A stretch of 64,000 bases of DNA from Candidatus Scalindua sp. SCAELEC01 (GTDB lineage Bacteria; Planctomycetota; Brocadiia; Brocadiales; Scalinduaceae). The DNA lies in the NCBI GenBank assembly GCA_004282745.1, contig SHMT01000005.1, positions 92,973-156,972 on the forward strand, in the 5' to 3' direction. Position numbers and translations under genes: made by a program. Under the pieces are notes generated by a model, which worked only from the letters and a program-made list of their open reading frames with translations, searched no databases and was not told the DNA's origin. Shown in pieces: positions 27,023 through 35,150 of the stretch; within the stretch, counting starts at the first letter, position 1; each line of letters starts with the position of its first letter.

Positions 27023-27043
27023 GAATATTTTTCATGTAAGATT

Positions 27044-28357
27044 ATGAAAAAATCTTTTATTGAAACAATTGATAATGATAAAGTTGGTGATGATATGTTC
27101 CAGTTAATGTCTGAGCTATATCCCATCTGTCGGAGCATTACGGGGAATGGTGTTGTTGAATCACTGAACATACTGAATAGGCACCTGCCATTAACGATTC
27201 ATGAAATACCGAGTGGAACGAAAGTATTTGATTGGACGGTACCCAAGGAATGGAACATACGGGATGCGTATATAAAGAATTCTAAGGGGGAAAAGATCGT
27301 AGATTTTAAAAAATTTAGCCTACATGTTCTGAATTACAGCGTACCCGTTAAGAAAAAAGTATCTTTGGATGAATTAAAGGAACATCTTTTTACCTTACCG
27401 GAATACCCGGAATGGATACCGTATCGAACTTCTTATTTCAAGGAAAATTGGGGGTTTTGTTTAAGTCACAACCAATTATTAGAGATGAATGATAAAGAGT
27501 ATGAAGTGTGCATCGATTCATCCCTTGAGGATGGCAATCTAACTTATGGAGAGTGCTTTATTGAAGGTGAAGAACCAGATGAAGTGCTCTTATCTTGTCA
27601 TGCGTGTCACCCGTCTCTTTGTAATGATAATCTCTCAGGAGTATCGCTCGTTACATTCTTGGGTAAATACCTGAGTACCCTTTCACTGCGTTACTCGTAT
27701 CGCATAATCTTTATTCCCGGAACAATTGGGTCGATTACGTGGCTTTCCAGGAACGAGACTAATATTTCCAGGATTAAACACGGTCTAGTTGTTGCCTGTG
27801 TGGGTGATCCGGGCATGTCCACTTATAAAAGAAGCCGAATTGGCAACGCCGAAATTGACAAGGCGGTTGAACATGTGCTAAAGAATTCCGGAAAGCCTTA
27901 TGAGATTGTTGATTTCTCTCCGTATGGTTACGATGAAAGGCAATACTGTTCACCAGGTTTTAATCTGCCTGTTGGTTGTTTATTTAGAACTCCACACGGT
28001 CAATATCCAGAATATCATACATCTGCTGATAATTTTGATTTTGTTCGACCTGAGTATCTATCTGATTCATTCTCAAAATATATTTCAGTGTTGAAAATAC
28101 TTGAGAATAACAAAAGGTACAGTAATACAAATCCAAAATGTGAACCACAATTGGGTAAGAGGGGACTATATACAGCAATAGGTGGGAAAAGTGACACCAA
28201 TGCTGATCAAATGGCTTTGTTGTGGGTGCTAAACTTGTCAGATGGGCAACATTCCTTACTAGATATCTCAGAAAGATCGGGGATAGATTTTGATCGAATA
28301 AAAGACGTAGCCGATATCTTGCAACAGAAAGTTTTACTTCAAGAGTTACAGAAATGA
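27044..28357 (+). CDS. DUF4910-type M28-like aminopeptidase-domain protein
   Basis: A 437-residue protein of the type often found in deoxysugar and antibiotic-sugar clusters, with an M28-peptidase-like core (DUF4910/DUF2172) and a C-terminal winged helix. Possible zinc ligands are seen in SCHACHPSLCNDNLSG (His and Asp) and PEYHTSADNFDFV (His). LYPICRSITGNGVVESL is the usual N-terminal family block. The last 80 residues (ALLWVLNLSDGQHSLLDIS) resemble a winged-helix unit. Activity is not established; roles in aminoacyl or amide chemistry of sugars have been suggested for relatives. It follows the epimerase by 21 bp, so it is in the same operon. Confidence 0.8.
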   Translation: MKKSFIETIDNDKVGDDMFQLMSELYPICRSITGNGVVESLNILNRHLPLTIHEIPSGTKVFDWTVPKEWNIRDAYIKNSKGEKIVDFKKFSLHVLNYSVPVKKKVSLDELKEHLFTLPEYPEWIPYRTSYFKENWGFCLSHNQLLEMNDKEYEVCIDSSLEDGNLTYGECFIEGEEPDEVLLSCHACHPSLCNDNLSGVSLVTFLGKYLSTLSLRYSYRIIFIPGTIGSITWLSRNETNISRIKHGLVVACVGDPGMSTYKRSRIGNAEIDKAVEHVLKNSGKPYEIVDFSPYGYDERQYCSPGFNLPVGCLFRTPHGQYPEYHTSADNFDFVRPEYLSDSFSKYISVLKILENNKRYSNTNPKCEPQLGKRGLYTAIGGKSDTNADQMALLWVLNLSDGQHSLLDISERSGIDFDRIKDVADILQQKVLLQELQK

Positions 28358-28500
28358 TTTGGAAATAGAGAATTAATGAAACGTTCAAAAAAGTAGTTAA
28401 TGTATTACCGGGAGAAGGTGGAAGAGTATTTAGCATTTCTCTTCCCTGCTGGTGGTAATGTAGGATACTATATCAGTTTTCAACCAATTGGTAACGATTT

Positions 28501-29049
28501 ATGGCAGTTAGGCTTGCAATGCACTATAGGACAGCGGTTTCAGGAGACTACAAAGATATTAGGGCATTTCTTACCGCACAAGGATGGATAAAACATATCG
28601 ATGAACAGAGTTTTTGTCAGATGCTTGAAAATTCTGATAGGACCGTTGTTGCCCTTGACGGTTCACGCATTGTAGGTTTTGGACGAGCATTGTGTGATAA
28701 TGTATCAATTGGATATTTATCTGCAATCCTTGTTTCAGATGATAAACGAGGCCATGGGATCGGTAGGAAAATGGTGAAAATATTAATGGGTAGTGATCCT
28801 CATATTAAGTGGGTTATAACGTGTGGGAAAAAAAGTTTTACCTTTTGGGAGAAGCTTGGATTCAGACATACAGAGCACTTAATGGAAAGATCAAGAACCA
28901 TTGATAGAACAAGAACGATTGATAAAACGATCCGTAAAAATATCGCCCCTCCTACAATGAAAAAGAGAATCAAAAAATTCATTAAATATGTAGTAGTGAA
29001 ACCGAAGGATCTTGTAATGCGAAAACTGTATAGTTTTTTTAATGAATAA
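28501..29049 (+). CDS. GNAT-family N-acetyltransferase
   Basis: A 182-residue protein whose first 130 residues form a GNAT fold: YRTAVSGDYKDIRAFL, IVGFGRALCDN, then the acetyl-CoA loop VSDDKRGHGIGRKMVKILM and FWEKLGFRHTE. It would transfer an acetyl group from acetyl-CoA to an amino group, plausibly of an amino sugar made by this cassette. The C-terminal tail of about 50 residues is basic, with a tandem SRTIDRTRTIDK run. ATG 28501 or ATG 28519 could be the start; neither has a good ribosome-binding site. Its stop overlaps the next gene start. Confidence 0.8.
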   Translation: MAVRLAMHYRTAVSGDYKDIRAFLTAQGWIKHIDEQSFCQMLENSDRTVVALDGSRIVGFGRALCDNVSIGYLSAILVSDDKRGHGIGRKMVKILMGSDPHIKWVITCGKKSFTFWEKLGFRHTEHLMERSRTIDRTRTIDKTIRKNIAPPTMKKRIKKFIKYVVVKPKDLVMRKLYSFFNE

Positions 29050-29866
29050 ACATAGGTATTCTAAAGAAAATTACCGAGAAGTAATTGGGCTGATACCCGC
29101 AGGAGGGAGGGCCTCTCGGATTGCACCTTTACCGTGTAGCAAAGAACTGTTTCCTGTAGGCTTCCATTCAATTGTCCCTAACAACGGTTTGCGTCCTAAA
29201 GTGGTAAGCCATTATCTATTGGAAAAAATGCGGTTAGCCAATATTAACAAGGCATACTTTATATTGCGTGAAGGGAAATGGGATATTCCTGCCTATTATG
29301 GTGATGGTAAAACGTTGGATATGCATTTAGCATATTTGATGATGGATTTGCCCTTTGGTGTTCCTTACACGTTAGATCAAGCATTTCCTTTCGTAGGCGA
29401 TTCAATTGTAGCTTTGGGTTTTCCTGATATGATTTTTCAACCAGATGACGTTTTTGTACAATTACTAGCCAAACAGGAGAAATCAAATGCTGATATAGTT
29501 CTTGGTCTTTTTCCTGCCCTTAAACCACATAAAACCGATATGGTGGAAATAGATGACATTGGCCGGATACGTGCAATTAAGATAAAGCCTGATCAAACTA
29601 AGCTTTTATATGCCTGGGAAACAGCTGTCTGGACCCCTGTTTTTACACGATTTATGCATGACTATGTCTTGTCCAGGCAGGTAGTATGTGATGAGAGCAA
29701 GGGTAACAATAATCCTGATAAACAGAAGGAATTACATGTAGGTGATATCATTCAGGCTGCAATTGAAGATAATATTAAAATAGATTCAGTACTTTTTAAG
29801 AATGGAAGTTGTCTGGATATTGGAACTCCTGATGATTTACTAAAAGCCGTTCAACTAACAAGTTAA
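29042..29866 (+). CDS. RmlA-like sugar nucleotidyltransferase
   Basis: A 274-residue protein with the nucleotidyltransferase signature VIGLIPAGGRASRIAPLPCSKELFPVG in a diverged form, the usual LGFPDMIFQPDDVF region in place of the metal-binding Asp block, and a closing CLDIGTPDDLLKAV typical of this superfamily. It probably activates a sugar 1-phosphate to an NDP-sugar. It overlaps the acetyltransferase gene by 8 nt, pointing to translational coupling. The nucleotide used cannot be told. Confidence 0.78.
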   Translation: MNKHRYSKENYREVIGLIPAGGRASRIAPLPCSKELFPVGFHSIVPNNGLRPKVVSHYLLEKMRLANINKAYFILREGKWDIPAYYGDGKTLDMHLAYLMMDLPFGVPYTLDQAFPFVGDSIVALGFPDMIFQPDDVFVQLLAKQEKSNADIVLGLFPALKPHKTDMVEIDDIGRIRAIKIKPDQTKLLYAWETAVWTPVFTRFMHDYVLSRQVVCDESKGNNNPDKQKELHVGDIIQAAIEDNIKIDSVLFKNGSCLDIGTPDDLLKAVQLTS

Positions 29867-29898
29867 ATTTTACAGAAGGAGCGGTAACAATCTTTCTC

Positions 29899-30855
29899 AT
29901 GAGAAATAATATTAGACCCTATTTCTGGAAAGTTCTTGAACGATTGACGGGAGTAAATTATTATACCGCCAAGGCTTACTATATGTTTCGACAACATCGA
30001 TTTTGTCGAAACCATGTGGAAACACCTTTAATAATTTATCAAATGGGTAAGGTTGGTTCTCGGACAATATTTAATTCATTGCAGCGATTACAATTAGATA
30101 TGCCGATATATCATACTCACGGTCTAACACAAAATTATATTGATGAGAAAGAAATAAGGAGTAAGAGATATTTTGGCACAGATGAGTCGGATTTTATCCA
30201 TCTTACCGTTCCTTGGAAAAGTCAATATCTGCGGAATCTGATAAAAAGAGGTTTTGACGGTAAAAAGTGTAAGGTGGTGACTGTCGTAAGGGATCCAATT
30301 GCCGTTAATATTTCCAGTTTCTTCGAAAGAATTGATAAAGTAGATTTTACAGAGTCTTGGCGTACGTATACAATCAAGTCGACAAAAGATGAATATGAGT
30401 ATAAGGGTAGGATCGATGATATGGAGTCACTAAAGAGCCTTTTCTTTGAAAAATGTGCTCATAATGAGTCTTTAACATTCTTGGATAATGAATTGAAAAG
30501 TGTGTTTGGAGTTGATGTCTTTGAAAGCGAGTTTCCAAAATCAGAAGGATATCGTATATATGAGGGGGAACAGGTCGATGTTTTGTTGATAAGATTAGAA
30601 AGTCTTAACGACTGTGCGAAAAAAGCATTTAATGAGTTCTTAAATATTGAAGATTTTACCTTGGTAAATATAAACATAGGAAGTGAAAAAGATTACGCCT
30701 ATCTTTACCAAAAGTTTAAAGAATTGGTTGTCCTACCCGATACTTACATAGATAAAATGTACCGTTCAAAGTATGCTCAACATTTTTACAGCAAGGAAGA
30801 AATTGACCGGTTTATAACAAAATGGCGGCGTCTCAATAAACCCTTAGTGACTTAA
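29899..30855 (+). CDS. Capsular polysaccharide synthesis/sulfotransferase-like protein
   Basis: A 318-residue protein resembling the putative capsular polysaccharide synthesis family, which keeps sulfotransferase-like features. LIIYQMGKVGSRTIFNSLQ near residues 49-67 resembles the 5'-phosphosulfate loop and CKVVTVVRDPIAVNISSFFER the 3'-phosphate-binding strand and helix. If active, it would move sulfate from PAPS to a hydroxyl of the glycan in the cytosol. The MITE-like copy B begins only 2 bp after the stop. It is counted separately from the six clear sulfotransferases. Confidence 0.7.
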   Translation: MRNNIRPYFWKVLERLTGVNYYTAKAYYMFRQHRFCRNHVETPLIIYQMGKVGSRTIFNSLQRLQLDMPIYHTHGLTQNYIDEKEIRSKRYFGTDESDFIHLTVPWKSQYLRNLIKRGFDGKKCKVVTVVRDPIAVNISSFFERIDKVDFTESWRTYTIKSTKDEYEYKGRIDDMESLKSLFFEKCAHNESLTFLDNELKSVFGVDVFESEFPKSEGYRIYEGEQVDVLLIRLESLNDCAKKAFNEFLNIEDFTLVNINIGSEKDYAYLYQKFKELVVLPDTYIDKMYRSKYAQHFYSKEEIDRFITKWRRLNKPLVT

Positions 30856-30856
30856 A

Positions 30857-31005
30857 TAGTGTTTGAACGAAAACTACCCATCTACGGCGTTGCTGCAACA
30901 ATGACGTAATCCTCACGTACTTGAGTACGCTCCGGTTACGTAATTATTTCGCGCCTTGTACCTGGGCAGTTTTGGTTGAAACACTGGGTTTTCGTTCACG
31001 CACTA
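30857..31005 (+). mobile_element. 149-bp palindromic MITE-like element, copy B
   Basis: Same element and orientation as 4476-4625: TA-GTGTTTGAACGAAAAC at the left and GTTTTCGTTCACGCAC-TA at the right (14 of 16 inverted matches). The central hairpin here is CGTACT-TG-AGTACG, where copy A has GTACAATTGTAC, so both arms have changed together. The inner stem ACGTAA...TTACGT also differs from copy A on both sides. It is non-coding. Confidence 0.82.
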
Positions 31006-31029
31006 AATAGTGGAGATAAAGAGAAACAG

Positions 31030-32274
31030 ATGAATTCATTGAAAACATATATAAGGAATAATGATCCCGAGTTATTGCGGTCCCTAAGGAATTTTAAAAA
31101 GAAAATCATCAATCCGATTGTTGTGTTTTTCTCAGATATTAACCTGAATATCCGTTTCTTTTTTAGGGGAAGAAAAGGGTTCTCATCGGTGCCGTGTCTG
31201 GTTCCATTTATGCGATTGGAATTCCAAAAATTTGGAAACGTTTCTGCCTGCTGTACTGCCTTTACAAAGGTTAAATCTGTGGGGAACATGAAATCGCAAA
31301 CAATTGAGCAGATTTGGAATGGGAAAAAGCTAAGGAGGTTTCGGAAGCAGCTATTGCTGGGTCAAACATGCAAAGTGTGTATGCCAAATTGTGGATATTT
31401 AAAGATAGGACCAATATTTCTAAAAGATATCTGTACTGACACACCAGAAGGTGAATCGCTTTATAATGATGTTTCTCATGGACGGGTAAAACTCAATTCA
31501 CACCCTCTCAGGTTTAACTTGGCAAATTTTACTGTATGTAACCTTACATGCGTTATGTGTCAATCAAGAGCTGTCGAAGCTCAAAATAATTCTATTCCCG
31601 AGCATGTTACAAAGACCCTTAAAAATCTCAGTAACTATTTCGACAAGAAGATTACGTTATATTTATCCGGCAATGGTGAAGTTTTGGCCAGAAAAGATAC
31701 ACGGGAACTTCTCCAGAATTTTGACAGTAAAAAAAACAGTAAAGTGGATTTTCAGATTATAACGAATGGATTACTCTTCCAACCACGTATGTGGGAGACA
31801 ATCAAACATAATAATTTTACCTACGTTAATATTTCTATAGACGCGGCAACGAAGGAAACATATAAGAAAGTTAGGCGCGGTGGGAACTGGGAACAATTGA
31901 TGAAAGCTTTGGAAGTATTTAAAAAAGCAAGAGAGGAGGGTAAATTCAGCAGCGTCAACATAAATATGACCGTTATGAAGAGTAATTTCAAAGAAATTCC
32001 TCAGTTTGTTGAGATGGCGCGAGCAAATGGATTTAATTCTCTATTTACCAGGATCCGGGGCCCATTTGAAGATGAGAATATATTTGAATCAAATAATGAG
32101 AAAGATATACAAGAATTAAAGAAGGTTCTCTCTAATCCGAATCTTTATGGCGAGGATGTTGATATGAACGATATACGTGATTATGTCCCTAAAGAATTCC
32201 ATAAGATAATGGGTAATCACCTAACTTCCATTTGGTACCCTTCCTTTTTGTTGAAAATGCCTGAAAAAGGGTAG
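31030..32274 (+). CDS. Radical SAM protein with N-terminal SPASM/twitch-like cysteine region
   Basis: A 414-residue protein. The radical SAM site VCNLTCVMC (C-x3-C-x2-C) lies in the middle, near residue 170, followed by ITLYLSGNGEVLARKD and FQIITNGLLF core strands. Before it, residues about 60-125 have ACC...IEQIWNGKKLRRFRKQLLL...CKVCMPNCGYL, a pattern that in most relatives forms the auxiliary-cluster (SPASM) region after the core. The function is unknown; in glycan clusters such enzymes may modify sugars or peptides. ATG 31030 follows a GGAG at 31012; the longer frame from TTG 30976 lies in the MITE and adds a peptide made from its terminal repeat. Confidence 0.78.
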   Translation: MNSLKTYIRNNDPELLRSLRNFKKKIINPIVVFFSDINLNIRFFFRGRKGFSSVPCLVPFMRLEFQKFGNVSACCTAFTKVKSVGNMKSQTIEQIWNGKKLRRFRKQLLLGQTCKVCMPNCGYLKIGPIFLKDICTDTPEGESLYNDVSHGRVKLNSHPLRFNLANFTVCNLTCVMCQSRAVEAQNNSIPEHVTKTLKNLSNYFDKKITLYLSGNGEVLARKDTRELLQNFDSKKNSKVDFQIITNGLLFQPRMWETIKHNNFTYVNISIDAATKETYKKVRRGGNWEQLMKALEVFKKAREEGKFSSVNINMTVMKSNFKEIPQFVEMARANGFNSLFTRIRGPFEDENIFESNNEKDIQELKKVLSNPNLYGEDVDMNDIRDYVPKEFHKIMGNHLTSIWYPSFLLKMPEKG

Positions 32275-32418
32275 TGTATAATTTTCAATAAACTCGGAGT
32301 CGTGATGTGCTTGATTTATTTCGAAAATAGATTTTCTTCTTTTGAGTAATTTGAGTTTGAGGATATCATATGCGAATATTTTATTACTATTGAATTAAAA
32401 TGAAGGTGTAAAAATAAG

Positions 32419-33249
32419 ATGAAAATAAATAAAGATTCTTTGACCGTTATTAAGAAACGATCAGGATGGCAAATAATAGATTTTCAGGAGTTGATAGAAT
32501 ATCGAGATCTGTTTTTCTTTCTTGTCTGGCGTGATATTAAGGCCCTATATGCCCAAACAATAATGGGATTTTCCTGGGCCATAATTCAACCACTCATTCA
32601 GATTCTCATGTTCTCCATTATTTTTGGAAAAGTTGCAAAAATATCCACAGATGGTATCCCTTATATTCTATTTTCAAGTGTTGCGATTATACCATGGACC
32701 TACATGTCTCAGTCTATGACGGTGTCTAGCCAAAGCCTTGTTCAGGGGTCAGCTTTGCTTGGGAAGATATATTTTCCAAGACTAATATTCCCAATAGCGC
32801 CGATTTTATCGAAACTGGTTGATTTCGGGTTTTCAATTGCTATAATTTTGGGCTTAATGCTTTACTACCGTATTTTACCCACATGGAACCTACTCTGTTT
32901 TCCACTATTTTTTATTATGATGGTATCCATTCCTGCTGGTGTCGGTCTCTGGTTATCTTCCCTTGCCATTAGGTTTCGTGATGTAAAACATGCAATGCCT
33001 TTTTTTGTCAGAATGCTAATATACACAGCTCCTATAGTCTATTCTGCTTCATCAATACCCGAAAAATATCGCATTATCTACTCACTTAACCCGATCGTAG
33101 GTGTTATAGAGGGGTATAGGGCATGTTTACTCGGCACACCATTTCCCTGGCTTTATATCTGGCCTGGAATGATCACAGCCGCAGTCCTGCTCATAAGCGG
33201 GGCATATTATTTCAAACGGATGGAGCAAATCTTAGTAGATGTAATCTGA
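32419..33249 (+). CDS. wzm: Polysaccharide ABC exporter permease Wzm
   Basis: A 276-residue ABC-2 permease with six predicted membrane helices. Family features include ELIEYRDLFFFLVWRDIKALYAQTIMG at the cytosolic N-terminus, QPLIQILMFSIIFGKV in helix 1, and LWLSSLAIRFRDVKHAMPF. Together with Wzt it exports finished lipid-linked O-antigen or capsule chains across the inner membrane. The start codon ATG 32419 is 145 bp after the radical SAM gene. The ATPase gene follows after 99 bp. Confidence 0.93.
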   Translation: MKINKDSLTVIKKRSGWQIIDFQELIEYRDLFFFLVWRDIKALYAQTIMGFSWAIIQPLIQILMFSIIFGKVAKISTDGIPYILFSSVAIIPWTYMSQSMTVSSQSLVQGSALLGKIYFPRLIFPIAPILSKLVDFGFSIAIILGLMLYYRILPTWNLLCFPLFFIMMVSIPAGVGLWLSSLAIRFRDVKHAMPFFVRMLIYTAPIVYSASSIPEKYRIIYSLNPIVGVIEGYRACLLGTPFPWLYIWPGMITAAVLLISGAYYFKRMEQILVDVI

Positions 33250-33348
33250 AAAAAATTACTGTTTTTAATGCTTCGGTATAACTCAATCGGGAGAAAGATA
33301 ACTAGTGACTCAACACAAGCAACTAACGACCGGTAAAAGGAAATTATT

Positions 33349-34713
33349 ATGAACAACAGAAATATTGCTCTCAAGGTAGAACATATAAGCAAGTGTTATC
33401 GCATTGGAACGAAAGAGGATGTGCACGATAGTTTTGGCGCCAGTGTATTTGATTTCATAAAAAGCCCTATTAAAAACTATAATAAATATCGTTCATATTA
33501 CAAATTTGGCGACATTAAACCTGATCAAGGCAATGGTCCAAAGAATGATCAGTCTGATATCATTTGGGCCTTAAAAGATGTCTCCTTCGAGGTAAAAGAG
33601 GGTGAGGTTGTGGGTATTATAGGAATAAATGGTGCGGGGAAATCTACTCTACTTAAAATACTTTCCAGAATTACAAATCCAACAAGCGGTTGTGCCACAA
33701 TTCGAGGAAGGATTTCGAGTCTTCTGGAAGTAGGTACCGGTTTTCATCAAGAACTTACGGGTAGAGAAAACGTCTATCTTAATGGTTCGATATTAGGGAT
33801 GAGGAAGAAAGAGATAGTCCGTAAGTTTGACGACATTGTTGACTTCTCTGGTATAGCAAAATTCATCGATACACCAGTGAAACGTTATTCTAGCGGGATG
33901 AAAATGCGCCTGGCCTTTGCAGTTGCTGCCCATCTGGAACCAGAGATATTACTGATAGATGAGGTTTTAGCTGTGGGTGATGCACGTTTTCAGAAGCAAT
34001 GCTTAGCCAAAATGAAGGATATCGGTCAACATGGCCGTACCGTGATCTTTGTATCACACAATATGCCAGCCGTAACGCGTTTGTGTCCACGCACTATTCT
34101 GCTTAATGGTGGTAGAGTGCATGCGGATGGAGATTCACATAAGATCGTCAGTCTCTACATGCATTCTGAAAAGTCCACAAAGGCTGAACGTAAATGGGAT
34201 GACATGATAAAGGCACCGGGGGATGAAGTGGTCCGTTTATGTGCTGTACGGGTGAAAACAGAAGAAGGTAGTGTTACAGATGTTATGGATATACGTAAGC
34301 CTATTGGTATAGAGATGGAGTATGAGGTATTCCAGTCTGGTTACGAAATGAGGGTCTATTTTTATGTGATTAACGAGAATGGTGTCACTGTTTTTCCGTC
34401 TTTCGATAGTGATCCTGCCTGGCGAGGGAAGCCTCGCCAGGCAGGACGGTATGTGAATGTTGGCTGGATTCCTGGTAATATGCTTTCAGAAGGGACATTT
34501 TTTATCACTCCAGCTATCTATACCATTAGTCCTAATATTCGACGGTACAAGGTGGAAGATGCGGTTGCGTTTCAAGTCATTGATAGTATGGAGGGAGATT
34601 CGGCACGTGTTGATTTTACCGGAAATATGAGTGGAGTGGTAAGGCCACTCTTAAAGTGGGAGACTCAATTTCGTCCAAAGGGAAGCAAGGTCACCACAGA
34701 GGCCAAAGGTTAA
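33349..34713 (+). CDS. wzt: Polysaccharide ABC exporter ATPase Wzt with C-terminal carbohydrate-binding domain
   Basis: A 454-residue protein: an N-terminal ATPase domain with Walker [15 protein letters not shown] near 100-113, signature [12 protein letters not shown], Walker [14 protein letters not shown] and the switch His in FVSHNM; then, from about residue 280, a Wzt C-terminal beta-sandwich with the family stretch [13 protein letters not shown]. The C-terminal domain in Wzt recognises the terminal modification of the chain before export, as in O8/O9a systems. The coding sequence contains a perfect 15-bp hairpin at 34413-34446 encoding [20 protein letters not shown] precedes ATG 33349. 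Confidence 0.93.
   Translation: MNNRNIALKVEHISKCYRIGTKEDVHDSFGASVFDFIKSPIKNYNKYRSYYKFGDIKPDQGNGPKNDQSDIIWALKDVSFEVKEGEVVGIIGINGAGKSTLLKILSRITNPTSGCATIRGRISSLLEVGTGFHQELTGRENVYLNGSILGMRKKEIVRKFDDIVDFSGIAKFIDTPVKRYSSGMKMRLAFAVAAHLEPEILLIDEVLAVGDARFQKQCLAKMKDIGQHGRTVIFVSHNMPAVTRLCPRTILLNGGRVHADGDSHKIVSLYMHSEKSTKAERKWDDMIKAPGDEVVRLCAVRVKTEEGSVTDVMDIRKPIGIEMEYEVFQSGYEMRVYFYVINENGVTVFPSFDSDPAWRGKPRQAGRYVNVGWIPGNMLSEGTFFITPAIYTISPNIRRYKVEDAVAFQVIDSMEGDSARVDFTGNMSGVVRPLLKWETQFRPKGSKVTTEAKG
34413..34446. repeat. Perfect 15-bp inverted repeat inside wzt
   Basis: Arms TCCTGCCTGGCGAGG and CCTCGCCAGGCAGGA are separated by the loop GAAG. The stretch is much richer in G+C than the rest of the gene and stays in frame. 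The arm core resembles the CTGCCTG/CAGGCAG palindromes at 34768-34824. There is no U-run, so it is not a terminator. Confidence 0.85.
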
Positions 34714-34737
34714 ATCAAAAGACCTTAACGTTTATTG

Positions 34738-34888
34738 TTTATATACTCATTTCATAATGGTTTTCGGGTCTGCCTGCGCGTAAGGAGTACACACCCTCCC
34801 GGCCATTCGGACAGGCAGACAGGCAAAATTTGAGATAAAATTGAGCGAGTAAAGTCCTCGACACCTTTTGTCCGAGGATAACGACAAC
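34738..34888. repeat. Composite dispersed repeat after wzt with nested G+C-rich palindrome
   Basis: The left part (34738-34768) matches 16981-17008. From 34768 to 34824 there is a G+C-rich insert bounded by GTCTGCCTG and CAGGCAGAC, a perfect 9-bp inverted pair that is absent at the same place in the 16981 copy. The module AGTAAAGTCCTCG...GAGGATAACG (34849-34884) then resumes the match to 17034-17066. Confidence 0.6.
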
Positions 34889-35150
34889 CGGTGTTGACGC
34901 TTACCACACCAGTACCTCTCAAATAAAATTATGCAATATTTCCCTTTTTAATAACTCACGTTGATACTGAATGTTTAGGAAGGATTGATAGACATAAGTA
35001 AATGAGACCTACACATTCATTACCTCACATTACATCAACCATTTCTACTCACGTAATAGTCGTAATATCGCTCCTATTTCCCCATTTAGAGAAATATTAG
35101 CGGTATGCAATTATTTACTTTTATGTACACAAAAAACAGGGGAAATCAAG
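34889..35150 (+). other. Remainder of the gap between wzt and the kinase-like gene
   Basis: Together with the repeat upstream this makes a 437-bp gap. It is A+T-rich, and I see no gene, terminator or clear promoter. A CAGGGGAAA at 35138-35146 serves as ribosome-binding site for the TTG at 35151. Confidence 0.4.

Noticed and set aside
30976..31029. 18-codon N-terminal extension of the radical SAM protein
   Set aside because: It begins at a TTG inside the MITE and translates its terminal repeat; ATG 31030 has its own GGAG site.
34413..34446. Hairpin in wzt as a transcription terminator
   Set aside because: No U-run follows and the reading frame continues normally through it for another 89 codons.
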